Shown one piece after another: positions 6,086 through 12,314 of a stretch of DNA of 12,314 nt. The stretch lies in assembly GCA_030607765.1 (NCBI GenBank), contig JAUWJJ010000006.1, positions 1 through 12,314 on the forward strand, in the 5' to 3' direction. Source of the DNA: Candidatus Aerophobota bacterium (lineage in GTDB: Bacteria > Aerophobota > Aerophobia > Aerophobales > B3-G15). Position 1 is the first letter of the stretch. Each line of letters starts with the position of its first letter. Under the pieces are notes generated by a model. The model did no database searches, was not told where the DNA came from, and worked only from the letters and a program-made list of their open reading frames with translations. The translations under genes and the position numbers were made by a program.

Positions 6086-7120
6086 ATGACCTCAAAGTTA
6101 ATAAAGGAAGTTTTAAAGAAATATTCTTGTATGGTACCCAATTCCTCCGTTGCTAAATCTAAATATTTACCACTTATATTTGAAAAAATTACTACTGAGG
6201 AAGATTTAGAAGTTCTTCTAAGTTTACCTGATAATCCTAAAAATGTAGCAAAATTATTGAACCTGAATGAAAAAGAGACTGCTAATGCATTGAATGATTT
6301 ATATATGAGAGGATTTATCTGGGTTGAAAAATACACAAGCGATGGGCCTCAATATTGTTTTGCAGATGTGGGAATACTTATGGATAGTATTTTATTTGAT
6401 CCCAGGTATGATAAATATGGAGATGAATTCTTCGATATTTGGAAGAAATATTGGAACGAAGAGCATGTTTATATGTATCAAGCAGATAATACATTTAGAG
6501 TTTTACCCATTGAGGAAGTTATAAGAGGTACAAGAGTTATACCTTATGAGAGTGTTTCTCAAATATTAAAAAATGCAAGAAGAATTGCAGTGCAGAGATG
6601 TGCCTGTAGAGTAAGGGAGAGAAGATGTAGTAATCCTTTAGAAACGTGCATTTCATTGAACGATTTGGCAGACTATGTTATATTCAGAGGCATAGGACGC
6701 CAGATATCCCTTAAGGAAGCTTTTAAACTAATAGGGAAATGCGAGAACCTTGGACTAGTCCATCAAACTATTAATTCTGATACTCCAGATGTAATTTGTA
6801 ATTGTTGTCCATGTTGTTGTTCATTTCTAAGATCGATCATTTATTATGGTAAAAAAGCAGCTTCTGCAAAAAGTAGATATATGGCGACTTTTGATAAGGA
6901 AAAGTGCACCCATTGTAAAGATTTGGTTTGCGTTAAAAAATGTGTATTTGGAGGAATAACTAAAAGAGAAGGAAAATTACATATTAATCATAACATGTGT
7001 TGGGGGTGTGGTTTATGTGCGAGTACGTGCCCTGAGAATGCAGTTAAAATGAAAGAAGTGAAAAAACCTGGTCATATACCTAAAAGTGGCGAGAAAGCTT
7101 TTTCTATGGTTGCGTTTTAA
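6086..7120 (+). CDS. Winged-helix, Cys-rich, two-[4Fe-4S] ferredoxin-domain protein
   Basis: A 344-aa cytoplasmic protein in three parts. Residues about 36-97 look like a winged helix-turn-helix (NPKNVAKLLNLNEKETANAL, then a beta wing ending YCFADVG). Residues 170-250 carry two cysteine clusters, CACRVRERRCSNPLETC (C172, C174, C181, C188) and CNCCPCCC (238-245). Residues 268-320 are a ferredoxin domain: C274-X2-C-X4-C-X3-C, an expanded first motif, and the classical C305-X2-C-X2-C-X3-CP. Similar unassigned proteins occur in anaerobes; the family has no settled function that I know. A redox-sensing regulator or an electron carrier for a partner oxidoreductase are both possible. The start is supported by AGGAG 6 nt upstream. 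uxaE follows 73 nt downstream on the same strand, probably cotranscribed. Confidence 0.82.
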   Translation: MTSKLIKEVLKKYSCMVPNSSVAKSKYLPLIFEKITTEEDLEVLLSLPDNPKNVAKLLNLNEKETANALNDLYMRGFIWVEKYTSDGPQYCFADVGILMDSILFDPRYDKYGDEFFDIWKKYWNEEHVYMYQADNTFRVLPIEEVIRGTRVIPYESVSQILKNARRIAVQRCACRVRERRCSNPLETCISLNDLADYVIFRGIGRQISLKEAFKLIGKCENLGLVHQTINSDTPDVICNCCPCCCSFLRSIIYYGKKAASAKSRYMATFDKEKCTHCKDLVCVKKCVFGGITKREGKLHINHNMCWGCGLCASTCPENAVKMKEVKKPGHIPKSGEKAFSMVAF

Positions 7121-7193
7121 GAGACTTACCTGAATTTTTCACCTTTATGTAACATATTTTTGACATTACTCTTTAATTTAGAGGGAGAATTTA

Positions 7194-8684
7194 ATGGATA
7201 AACAGATTATTTTGCAATTATTTTCTAAAATATACGCTGATAAGTATAAAACCTATTCCTCTTCTATAAAGTCAAAAGAAGATAATTTTTTCTTTATGGT
7301 AAAAAATGATAAAGAAAAATATCTGGTAGTGGCTGGTAATCTCGAGATCTGTGAGAGGTTTGAAGGTGAGTCCTTGAACGAGATAAAGTTAGCTTTAAAA
7401 ATAGCCTATGTAAATCACTACAATCTTAACCTGTTACGAGAAATTTTTCCTTATTTATCCCCTTCTGTTTGTAGTAAAAGGGCATCTTTTGGCACAGGAG
7501 ATAGATTGGGAATAGCAACTCCTGCTCATATTCAGACATTTAAAGATAAGGGTATCTTTCCTGTTTTAGCTCAGCAGTCTATCAGGGAGAATAGCCGAAC
7601 AGGAAGAAGTCTACAGGATGTTTTAGATGATGCGAGCTGGGGATGCTTTGAAGCTGGATACGAGGGGAAATTTGGGGCAGATGCTGATCATGTAAAGAGG
7701 ATTGAGGATTTAAGAAAGGCTGTGGATTGTGGATACACTATGTTTACCGTAGATCCCTCTGGCTTTGTAAGAGATGATATTTTTAAATTAAGTGAGAAAG
7801 AAAAAAATAAGCTTTACAACGCGTTATCAGGGAAAAAAGAGTTAGAGAACCGATATCTGGGTAAAACTTATAATATAGCCGGTCAAACACTAAAGTTTGA
7901 TGAAAAATCTCTGCGAGATGTTATTCTCATTTATTTTGAAGCTCTAAAGCATACCATAAAGTGTTATAAATTTTTAAGTGATTACAAAGGGAGTGATTTT
8001 GACTTTGAGGTTTCTGTAGATGAAACTTCTACTCCCACCTCGCCTTTAGCTCATATACTTATTGCTCAGGAGCTTCAAAAAAATAAAGTAAATTTTCAAA
8101 ATCTTGCTCTTCGCTTTGTGGGAGATTGGCAAAAGGGTATAGATTACATTGGAAATGTAAAGGAATTTGCTCAGGAACTTTCCTTACATACAGCCATAGC
8201 AAAGGTATTTGGTGGATATAAGTTATCCCTTCACTCGGGAAGTGATAAGTTCTCAGTATACCCGAGTTTTGCCGAAAAAACAGGAGGTCTTTTCCATATT
8301 AAAACTGCTGGAACAAGCTATCTTGAGGCAATAAAAGTCATAGCAAGGAAAAATCCCTCTCTTTACAGAAAAATTCACCACTTTGCTCTTGAAAATTTTG
8401 AAAAGGATAGATCCTCTTATCATGTAACCACTGATATCTCTCGTATTCCCAATATAGATAAATTAGCCGATGATAAGCTGGAGAACCTTTTTAAAAAGAT
8501 AGATTCTCGCCAGCTCATTCATATAACCTATGGCTCTGTTTTATGCGCAAAGGATAAGGAGGGAAACTTTCTTTTCAGGGATCAAATTTATAAAACTTTA
8601 TTCCAAAATGAGGAAGATCACTATGGAGAGGTTTCAACTCACATTAAGAGGCACCTTGACCTTTTAAAAATTGTAATAGTTTAG
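7194..8684 (+). CDS. uxaE: Tagaturonate epimerase
   Basis: A 496-aa protein matching the UxaE family known from Thermotoga, which interconverts D-tagaturonate and D-fructuronate. It thereby lets galacturonate carbon join the glucuronate branch of hexuronate breakdown in the cytoplasm. Recognisable segments are FGTGDRLGIATPAHI at residues 99-113, FPVLAQQSIRE at 122-132, GADADH at 161-166, VDETSTPTSP at 275-284, LHSGSDKFSVYP at 346-357 and GLFHIKTAGTSYLEA at 365-379. His and Asp residues in these blocks are the likely metal and catalytic site, by family analogy. Length is normal. The ATG is preceded by GGGAG. No uxaC, uxuA, uxuB or kdgK is in the window. The sugar importer upstream is a plausible source of its substrate. 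Confidence 0.85.
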   Translation: MDKQIILQLFSKIYADKYKTYSSSIKSKEDNFFFMVKNDKEKYLVVAGNLEICERFEGESLNEIKLALKIAYVNHYNLNLLREIFPYLSPSVCSKRASFGTGDRLGIATPAHIQTFKDKGIFPVLAQQSIRENSRTGRSLQDVLDDASWGCFEAGYEGKFGADADHVKRIEDLRKAVDCGYTMFTVDPSGFVRDDIFKLSEKEKNKLYNALSGKKELENRYLGKTYNIAGQTLKFDEKSLRDVILIYFEALKHTIKCYKFLSDYKGSDFDFEVSVDETSTPTSPLAHILIAQELQKNKVNFQNLALRFVGDWQKGIDYIGNVKEFAQELSLHTAIAKVFGGYKLSLHSGSDKFSVYPSFAEKTGGLFHIKTAGTSYLEAIKVIARKNPSLYRKIHHFALENFEKDRSSYHVTTDISRIPNIDKLADDKLENLFKKIDSRQLIHITYGSVLCAKDKEGNFLFRDQIYKTLFQNEEDHYGEVSTHIKRHLDLLKIVIV

Positions 8685-8696
8685 CTTTTCTAAAAG

Positions 8697-8800
8697 GTAG
8701 CCGCACCCTTTAGGGTACGTATAAACGCAGGCTAAAGCCTGCGTTTACAACTGCCCAATTCATTGGGCGAATTTAATGCGCCGATAAATCGGCAAGCTAC
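8697..8800. repeat. Modular palindromic element, copy 2 (four hairpin modules)
   Basis: A 104-bp element bounded by GTAGC (8697-8701) and GCTAC (8796-8800), starting 12 nt after the uxaE stop. It holds four palindromes, each with a 2-nt centre: 8705-8716 (ACCCT/AGGGT), 8723-8746 (arms of 11 bp around CGCAGGCT), 8753-8768 (GCCCAAT/ATTGGGC) and 8780-8793 (GCCGAT/ATCGGC). The first two correspond to the two modules of the element at 508-577 read on its minus strand. It could also act as a 3'-end stem for uxaE and for the minus-strand yibE/F operon. No mobile enzyme is nearby. Confidence 0.75.
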
Positions 8801-8887
8801 AACTCGCAATGACAAATGAGCAACCTCTCCATTTTTTAGGAAAACTTACCTATTACTAAAAATTAAGATAAGAAAACAGGTAGGCTG

Positions 8888-9112
8888 TTAACTGGAATTT
8901 GTGCCAGATGGGGATTCCTTTTCTATAAATAGACAGAGGAGGTGCTTATCAGCATCAAATGTACAGGCCTTCACTATCCCCGAGACTGGCGAGGTTACCG
9001 ATGAGCCATCAGGGAGGCGGCCCACTACCTGCCCCCTTTTTACCTTTTGTTCTATTGAAACAGTAAGGCCGCTGGTGGCATCAACTAAAACTCTCACTAC
9101 TTTTTTTTCCAT
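8888..9112 (-). CDS. Small barrel-sandwich-hybrid-like protein coupled to YibE/F
   Basis: A 74-aa protein beginning MEKKVVRVLVDATSG. The segment KVKRGQVVGRLPDGSSV followed by SPVSGIVKACTFDADKH resembles one half of a lipoyl/biotinyl-like barrel-sandwich hybrid, as in the RnfC N-terminal or biotinyl-type domains. The usual modified Lys context (MKM or DKA) is missing, so it is probably not a cofactor carrier. There is no signal peptide or membrane segment. ATG 9112 lies 3 nt after the yibE/F stop (9116-9118); an in-frame TTG at 9115 would add one residue. There is no clear Shine-Dalgarno, so translation is probably coupled to the upstream gene. I do not know its function. A partner subunit or cytoplasmic adaptor of the YibE/F proteins is inferred from the tight linkage only. 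Confidence 0.7.
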   Translation of the reverse strand: MEKKVVRVLVDATSGLTVSIEQKVKRGQVVGRLPDGSSVTSPVSGIVKACTFDADKHLLCLFIEKESPSGTNSS

Positions 9113-9115
9113 CAA

Positions 9116-10279
9116 TTACTGCTTTGTCTTGGGATTTGTGGCAATTTTTATTGGTGAGCCATAAGCTCGATGGTAGAGCAATCCTGCTATCACTGCTGTT
9201 ATTGGAGCTATCATAACCATGCCAATACTTCCGGCTAAAGTCCGCAGAATCTCGTGCGAGACCACTTGAATATTCAAGAAGCGAGTTAAGGAAGTATCCT
9301 TAGCAGCGAATATCAGAACAAGGAAGATGCTGACGCCAAAATAGGCCAAGAGAAGAGTGGTAACCATAGTGCCCAGTGCTGCCCGCCCCACCTCAAACCC
9401 TGAATGGATGAGTCGCCAGGCACTGAGGGCGGGATTAGCTTTGGCTACCTCTCTCACGGCGGTTGCTACATCAATGGTAATGTCTACCATAGCTCCCGAT
9501 GACCCCAGTATAATTGATCCAATGAGTATTCTGGTCAGGTCAATTCCTCCATACCCGGACTGTAGTAGGAAAACGGCATATTCACAGGTCATCCCCCTCA
9601 GATCCATGCTCTCACTGAACAGAACGGTAAGCCCGGTTGAAAGAATTAAGCCAATGATAAGGCCAATAATGCCAGCAAAAGCTCTGATACTAAACCCTCC
9701 CACTAAAAGAAGAGTAACTGTGCCAAATAAAATAGCTGCAGAAGCACATACAAAAAGAGGATCATACCCTTTAAGGACAGAGGGTAATACAATTTTTAGC
9801 AGAACAACCACCGTGAAAATAAAAGAGACAAATGCCTTAACCCCGGTGTATCGGGCAAAGAGGATGAGAAGTCCAGCAAAAATGACCAGCATAATGAGCT
9901 GCCAGCTTTGCCTATCATAATCTACCAGTTTTGCTCTCTGGATCTTTCCATTTTCAATATCAAGCATAAAAAGGGCTTTATCTCCTACTTTAACATAACG
10001 ATCGATCAAGATGTATCCTATCAGGTTGTTGACCATCGTGATTTCTTGTCCTTGGTAATCTCGGGAAAGAATCCTGGCAGTCACCTTTTGCTTTCCCATT
10101 CTTATGAGGCCTATCATATTGGTATGGTCTTCCATTTGAACCACTCGAGCCATAACGGGAGTTGAGCCTTCCTCCTTTTTTTGGCCAGTAAAGAGAAAAA
10201 GACAGATAGAGATGATGAGTACTGCTGCCACAAAGATGGTATCCCGGTTCAAGACCCTGTCCCTAAATTTCTTCCTCAT
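9116..10279 (-). CDS. YibE/F family membrane protein, second paralog
   Basis: A 387-aa protein of the YibE/F family (Pfam PF07907), whose biochemical function is not established. One N-terminal membrane segment (about residues 13-30) is followed by an extracytoplasmic beta-rich stretch (QEITMVNN ... YVKVGDKALFMLDIENGKI). The rest is a bundle of about seven further membrane helices with the family motif GSSGAMVDITIDVA and a closing APITAVIAGLLYHRAYGS. The start was set at ATG 10279 because AAGGA lies 7 nt before it and only one base separates it from the stop of the upstream paralog; longer starts at 10294 or 10297 would overlap that gene. It is roughly two-thirds identical to its neighbour by eye and more alike in DNA blocks. 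The operon continues into the 74-aa protein. Confidence 0.87.
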   Translation of the reverse strand: MRKKFRDRVLNRDTIFVAAVLIISICLFLFTGQKKEEGSTPVMARVVQMEDHTNMIGLIRMGKQKVTARILSRDYQGQEITMVNNLIGYILIDRYVKVGDKALFMLDIENGKIQRAKLVDYDRQSWQLIMLVIFAGLLILFARYTGVKAFVSFIFTVVVLLKIVLPSVLKGYDPLFVCASAAILFGTVTLLLVGGFSIRAFAGIIGLIIGLILSTGLTVLFSESMDLRGMTCEYAVFLLQSGYGGIDLTRILIGSIILGSSGAMVDITIDVATAVREVAKANPALSAWRLIHSGFEVGRAALGTMVTTLLLAYFGVSIFLVLIFAAKDTSLTRFLNIQVVSHEILRTLAGSIGMVMIAPITAVIAGLLYHRAYGSPIKIATNPKTKQ

Positions 10280-10280
10280 C

Positions 10281-11468
10281 TTATTTTCCTTCATCAACTG
10301 CCCCCCCAGTTTCAGATGTCAGCTCTCTTCTTCTCTCGGAACCATAAGCTCGATGGTAGAGTAATCCTGCTATCACTGCCGTTATCGGAGCTATCATAAC
10401 CATGCCAATACTTCCGGCTAAAGTGCGCAGGATCTCAGCCGAAATATAACTGTAATTTAAGATACGCATAAGTTGAGTCATCTTGGCGGTAAATACTAAG
10501 AAAAGAAAAAAACTGCAGCCAAAATAGGCCAGGAGAAGAGTGGTAACCATAGTGCCCAGTGCTGCCCGCCCCACCTCAAACCCTGAATGGATGAGTCGCC
10601 AGGCACTGAGAGAGGGATTAGCTTTGACCACCTCTCTCACTGAAGTTGCCACACTTATAGAAATATCTACCATAGCTCCCGATGCCCCTAAGATCACTGC
10701 TCCCCAGAATATCCTGTCCATGTTAAGATGAGAGTATCCAGAAAAGAGAAGTGTCATCGTCATCTCCGAGACGATTCCATACATACGCATCCCCTCACCG
10801 GCCAGAACAACAAGCCCGCCGGAGAGAATTATGCCAATGGTAAGACCAATGATGGCAGAAAGAGCTCTGATACTAAACCCTCCCACTAAAAGAAGAGTAA
10901 CTGTACCAAAGAGAATGGCAAAAAACACTAATATAAAGAGAGGATCATATCCTCCTAAGATTGAAGGAATGCCAATCTTTATTAAAACAACTGCCGTGAA
11001 AATAAAAGAGACAAATGCCTTAACCCCGGTGTATCGGGCAAAGAGGATGAGAAGTCCAGCAAAGATGGCCAGCATAATGAGGTACCAGCTTTGCCGATCA
11101 TAATCTACTAATTCTGCTCCCCGGATCTTTCCATTTTCAATATCAAGTGTGAAGATGACTCTATTTCCCACTTTAACATATCTATCCAGCAAAAGGTTGC
11201 CCGTCAGAGAGTTTAATACAGTAATATCCTGCCCCCGATAAGGGCCCGAGAGAATCCTGGCAGTAATTTCCTGACCTCCTACTTTCATCCAACCTGCTAA
11301 GATGTCGGTGTTGTCCTCCAATTGAGTTATCCGTGCGGTAACGGTAACTTCTTCCGGTTTTTTGGGATCTATAAACAGAAAGAGGCAGGCAGAAACAACA
11401 AGTACCACTATTACAAATATGGTATCCTTAGTTACTAACCTTCTAATAAGCTTTCTCATCTTTTTCAT
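10281..11468 (-). CDS. YibE/F family membrane protein, first paralog
   Basis: A 395-aa YibE/F (PF07907) protein with the same architecture as the next gene: a membrane segment at about residues 17-33, an extracytoplasmic beta domain (TARITQLEDNTDI ... YVKVGNRVIFTLDIENGKI), then about seven membrane helices with GASGAMVDISISVA. The C-terminal tail RRELTSETGGAVDEGK is unlike that of the paralog. Within the membrane domain the segment AGEGMRMYGIVSEMTMTLL differs strongly from the paralog's, while the segments on either side are almost identical. The ATG at 11468 has only a weak ribosome site, so the start is moderately certain. It is the first gene after the phosphatase terminator. The pair may form a heterodimeric membrane complex, by inference. 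Confidence 0.87.
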   Translation of the reverse strand: MKKMRKLIRRLVTKDTIFVIVVLVVSACLFLFIDPKKPEEVTVTARITQLEDNTDILAGWMKVGGQEITARILSGPYRGQDITVLNSLTGNLLLDRYVKVGNRVIFTLDIENGKIRGAELVDYDRQSWYLIMLAIFAGLLILFARYTGVKAFVSFIFTAVVLIKIGIPSILGGYDPLFILVFFAILFGTVTLLLVGGFSIRALSAIIGLTIGIILSGGLVVLAGEGMRMYGIVSEMTMTLLFSGYSHLNMDRIFWGAVILGASGAMVDISISVATSVREVVKANPSLSAWRLIHSGFEVGRAALGTMVTTLLLAYFGCSFFLFLVFTAKMTQLMRILNYSYISAEILRTLAGSIGMVMIAPITAVIAGLLYHRAYGSERRRELTSETGGAVDEGK

Positions 11469-11482
11469 GATATACTTGCGCT

Positions 11483-11523
11483 AAAAAACTCACGGGGATA
11501 ACCTTCAGGAAGATTACCCCCGT
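11483..11523 (-). terminator. Intrinsic terminator after the alkaline phosphatase gene
   Basis: Read on the minus strand, ACGGGGGTAA (11523-11514) pairs with TTATCCCCGT (11501-11492) over all ten positions, one of them G-U, around a 12-nt loop. GAG and six T residues (11488-11483) follow. On the plus strand the same pair becomes an A-C mismatch, so the stem favours the minus direction, although a T-run also follows there. It sits 26 nt after the phosphatase stop and separates that gene from the yibE/F operon. Confidence 0.7.
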
Positions 11524-11548
11524 ATTTTTTAAAATCACACGTCTTTTA

Positions 11549-12314
11549 TTACTTTACCGGCCAGCTTCTTAAAGTTATTCCCCACAAGTCGGCCACTTTC
11601 TTGCCTGTGTCGGTTATATCGTACCATCCCCCGAAAGTTTCACTTCCAATTCCAGTAGCCGTGACCATTACCGGGTGTGCCGTATGGGAGTAAGATGTCC
11701 ATCCTATACGTGCGCGTTTGCTTATTATATTGGAGAAGACATAACCCAACCAGTTCGGATTGCTACCTGTGTTAGGACTTTTCTCTTTAGCCTTAACTTT
11801 GGCGGCAGCAGCCTCTATGGCCTTGATTTCCTCATCAGAGAAGTCAGTGATTCCAGCATACTCGGATATGAGAGCTAATGCATTATCCGGATTCTTTGAA
11901 AATTCACTGGACAACCACTCAAAGGTCTTTGTACAATTCAAAATCACATCAGGCACCATAAAGTAATCTTTCCCAATACCCAGGGCCATACCACCGCACT
12001 CGTGGTCTCCACCAACGAAGATAAGGGTATCCGGATCATCCATCAGGAAAGTCATTCCTACTTTAACTGCATTATCAAGATCCTCCGTATCACCAATTGC
12101 GCCAGCAGGGTCATTGGCATGACAGGCATGATCGATCCGAGCTGCTTCTATCATAAGGAAGAAACCGTTGGGGTTCTGTTTGAGAATATTGATGGCCACC
12201 TCGGTCATATCTGCCAGGCGGGGTACCTCAGGAGGCATATCCAGGTAATATGGAACATGAGAACCATAGAAGAGTCCTAAGACCTTGGTGTCTTTCCCAA
12301 TCTTAACATCCATC
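11549..12314 (-). CDS. Alkaline phosphatase (PhoA-like), C-terminal half; gene runs off the right edge
   Basis: About 254 residues of a metal-dependent phosphomonoesterase of the PhoA superfamily (Pfam PF00245), which releases phosphate from organic esters outside the cytoplasm. Zn/Mg ligand motifs are visible: FLMIEAARIDHACHAND, whose E, D and last H match E. coli E322, D327 and H331; VGGDHECGG, whose DH matches D369-H370; and YSHTAHP, supplying the H412 equivalent. The position of E. coli K328 is His here, as in many non-enteric phosphatases. The nucleophilic Ser, any signal peptide and the true start lie beyond the window; the first Met seen is internal. A 40-residue insertion rich in Ala, Lys and Glu (near KAIEAAAAKVKAKEK) separates the DH and final His motifs. 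The frame is intact and ends in TAA before a terminator. Confidence 0.9.
   Translation of the reverse strand, partial: MDVKIGKDTKVLGLFYGSHVPYYLDMPPEVPRLADMTEVAINILKQNPNGFFLMIEAARIDHACHANDPAGAIGDTEDLDNAVKVGMTFLMDDPDTLIFVGGDHECGGMALGIGKDYFMVPDVILNCTKTFEWLSSEFSKNPDNALALISEYAGITDFSDEEIKAIEAAAAKVKAKEKSPNTGSNPNWLGYVFSNIISKRARIGWTSYSHTAHPVMVTATGIGSETFGGWYDITDTGKKVADLWGITLRSWPVK

Larger units (their letters stand above)
9116..11468. repeat. Tandem direct repeat formed by the two yibE/F genes
   Basis: The copies align at a constant offset of 1183 nt over at least 9159-9880, without net insertion or deletion. Exactly identical runs are 9350-9427 with 10533-10610 (78 nt), 9811-9880 with 10994-11063 (70 nt) and 9680-9721 with 10863-10904 (42 nt). 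Between these runs the DNA and protein differ substantially. Confidence 0.85.

Noticed and set aside
7158..7186. TTGACA near 7158 as the -35 of a separate uxaE promoter
   Set aside because: A -10 at proper spacing would fall on the uxaE ribosome site; no TATAAT-like hexamer is there.
9357..9920. Plus-strand open frame of 187 codons across the second yibE/F gene
   Set aside because: It is the antisense shadow of a well-supported membrane protein gene. Its sequence recurs opposite the other paralog (10540-10731, 10831-11103) simply because the DNA is duplicated.
12002..12280. Plus-strand open frame of 92 codons opposite the phosphatase
   Set aside because: It is antisense to conserved metal-ligand motifs of alkaline phosphatase and has no family features.

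Overview
The window is AT-rich bacterial DNA with compact, intergenically spaced genes. The genes present are those of an anaerobic heterotroph: a polyferredoxin-type protein, a tagaturonate epimerase (UxaE), an FMN nitroreductase, a sugar ABC importer and YibE/F membrane proteins. The modular palindromic repeats resemble those I associate with uncultured lineages such as Atribacterota or Aerophobota. That placement is an impression, not a proof, because no rRNA or marker tree is possible here.

Layout. 1-450 (minus) is the 5' part of a clpB-like disaggregase gene with an in-frame TGA at codon 58. 451-710 is intergenic and holds a modular palindromic element. 711-1391 (plus) is a YhhQ-family queuosine-precursor transporter, convergent with a nitroreductase at 1448-1963 (minus) that has a very good sigma-70 promoter. 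1964-2341 carries no convincing gene but has a palindromic element and a candidate promoter. A 38-codon ORF (2342-2458) overlaps the first ABC permease gene by ATGA. Two MalF/MalG-type permeases (2455-3330, 3347-4168) follow, and then, after a 269-nt structured leader, the secreted sugar-binding protein (4438-5724). No ATPase gene is in view.

5725-6085 is a repeat-bearing gap. A winged-helix/Cys-rich/two-[4Fe-4S] protein (6086-7120) and uxaE (7194-8684) follow on the same strand. With the ABC importer they look like a uronate (pectin-sugar) uptake and catabolism block, with the iron-sulfur protein in an unassigned redox or regulatory role. A second, larger copy of the modular palindromic element lies immediately behind uxaE (8697-8800).

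The right third is on the minus strand and less AT-rich. Reading right to left it has the 3' half of a PhoA-like alkaline phosphatase (off the right edge), a terminator, two tandem YibE/F paralogs joined by 1 nt, and a 74-aa barrel-sandwich-like protein coupled to the second paralog.

Most notable points: the two-copy modular palindrome family with a compensatory base-pair change; the tandem yibE/F pair with patchy near-identity suggestive of gene conversion; the tightly coupled small BSH-like protein; the HTH-ferredoxin protein beside uxaE; the ATGA-coupled leader ORF; and the nonsense codon in clpB.
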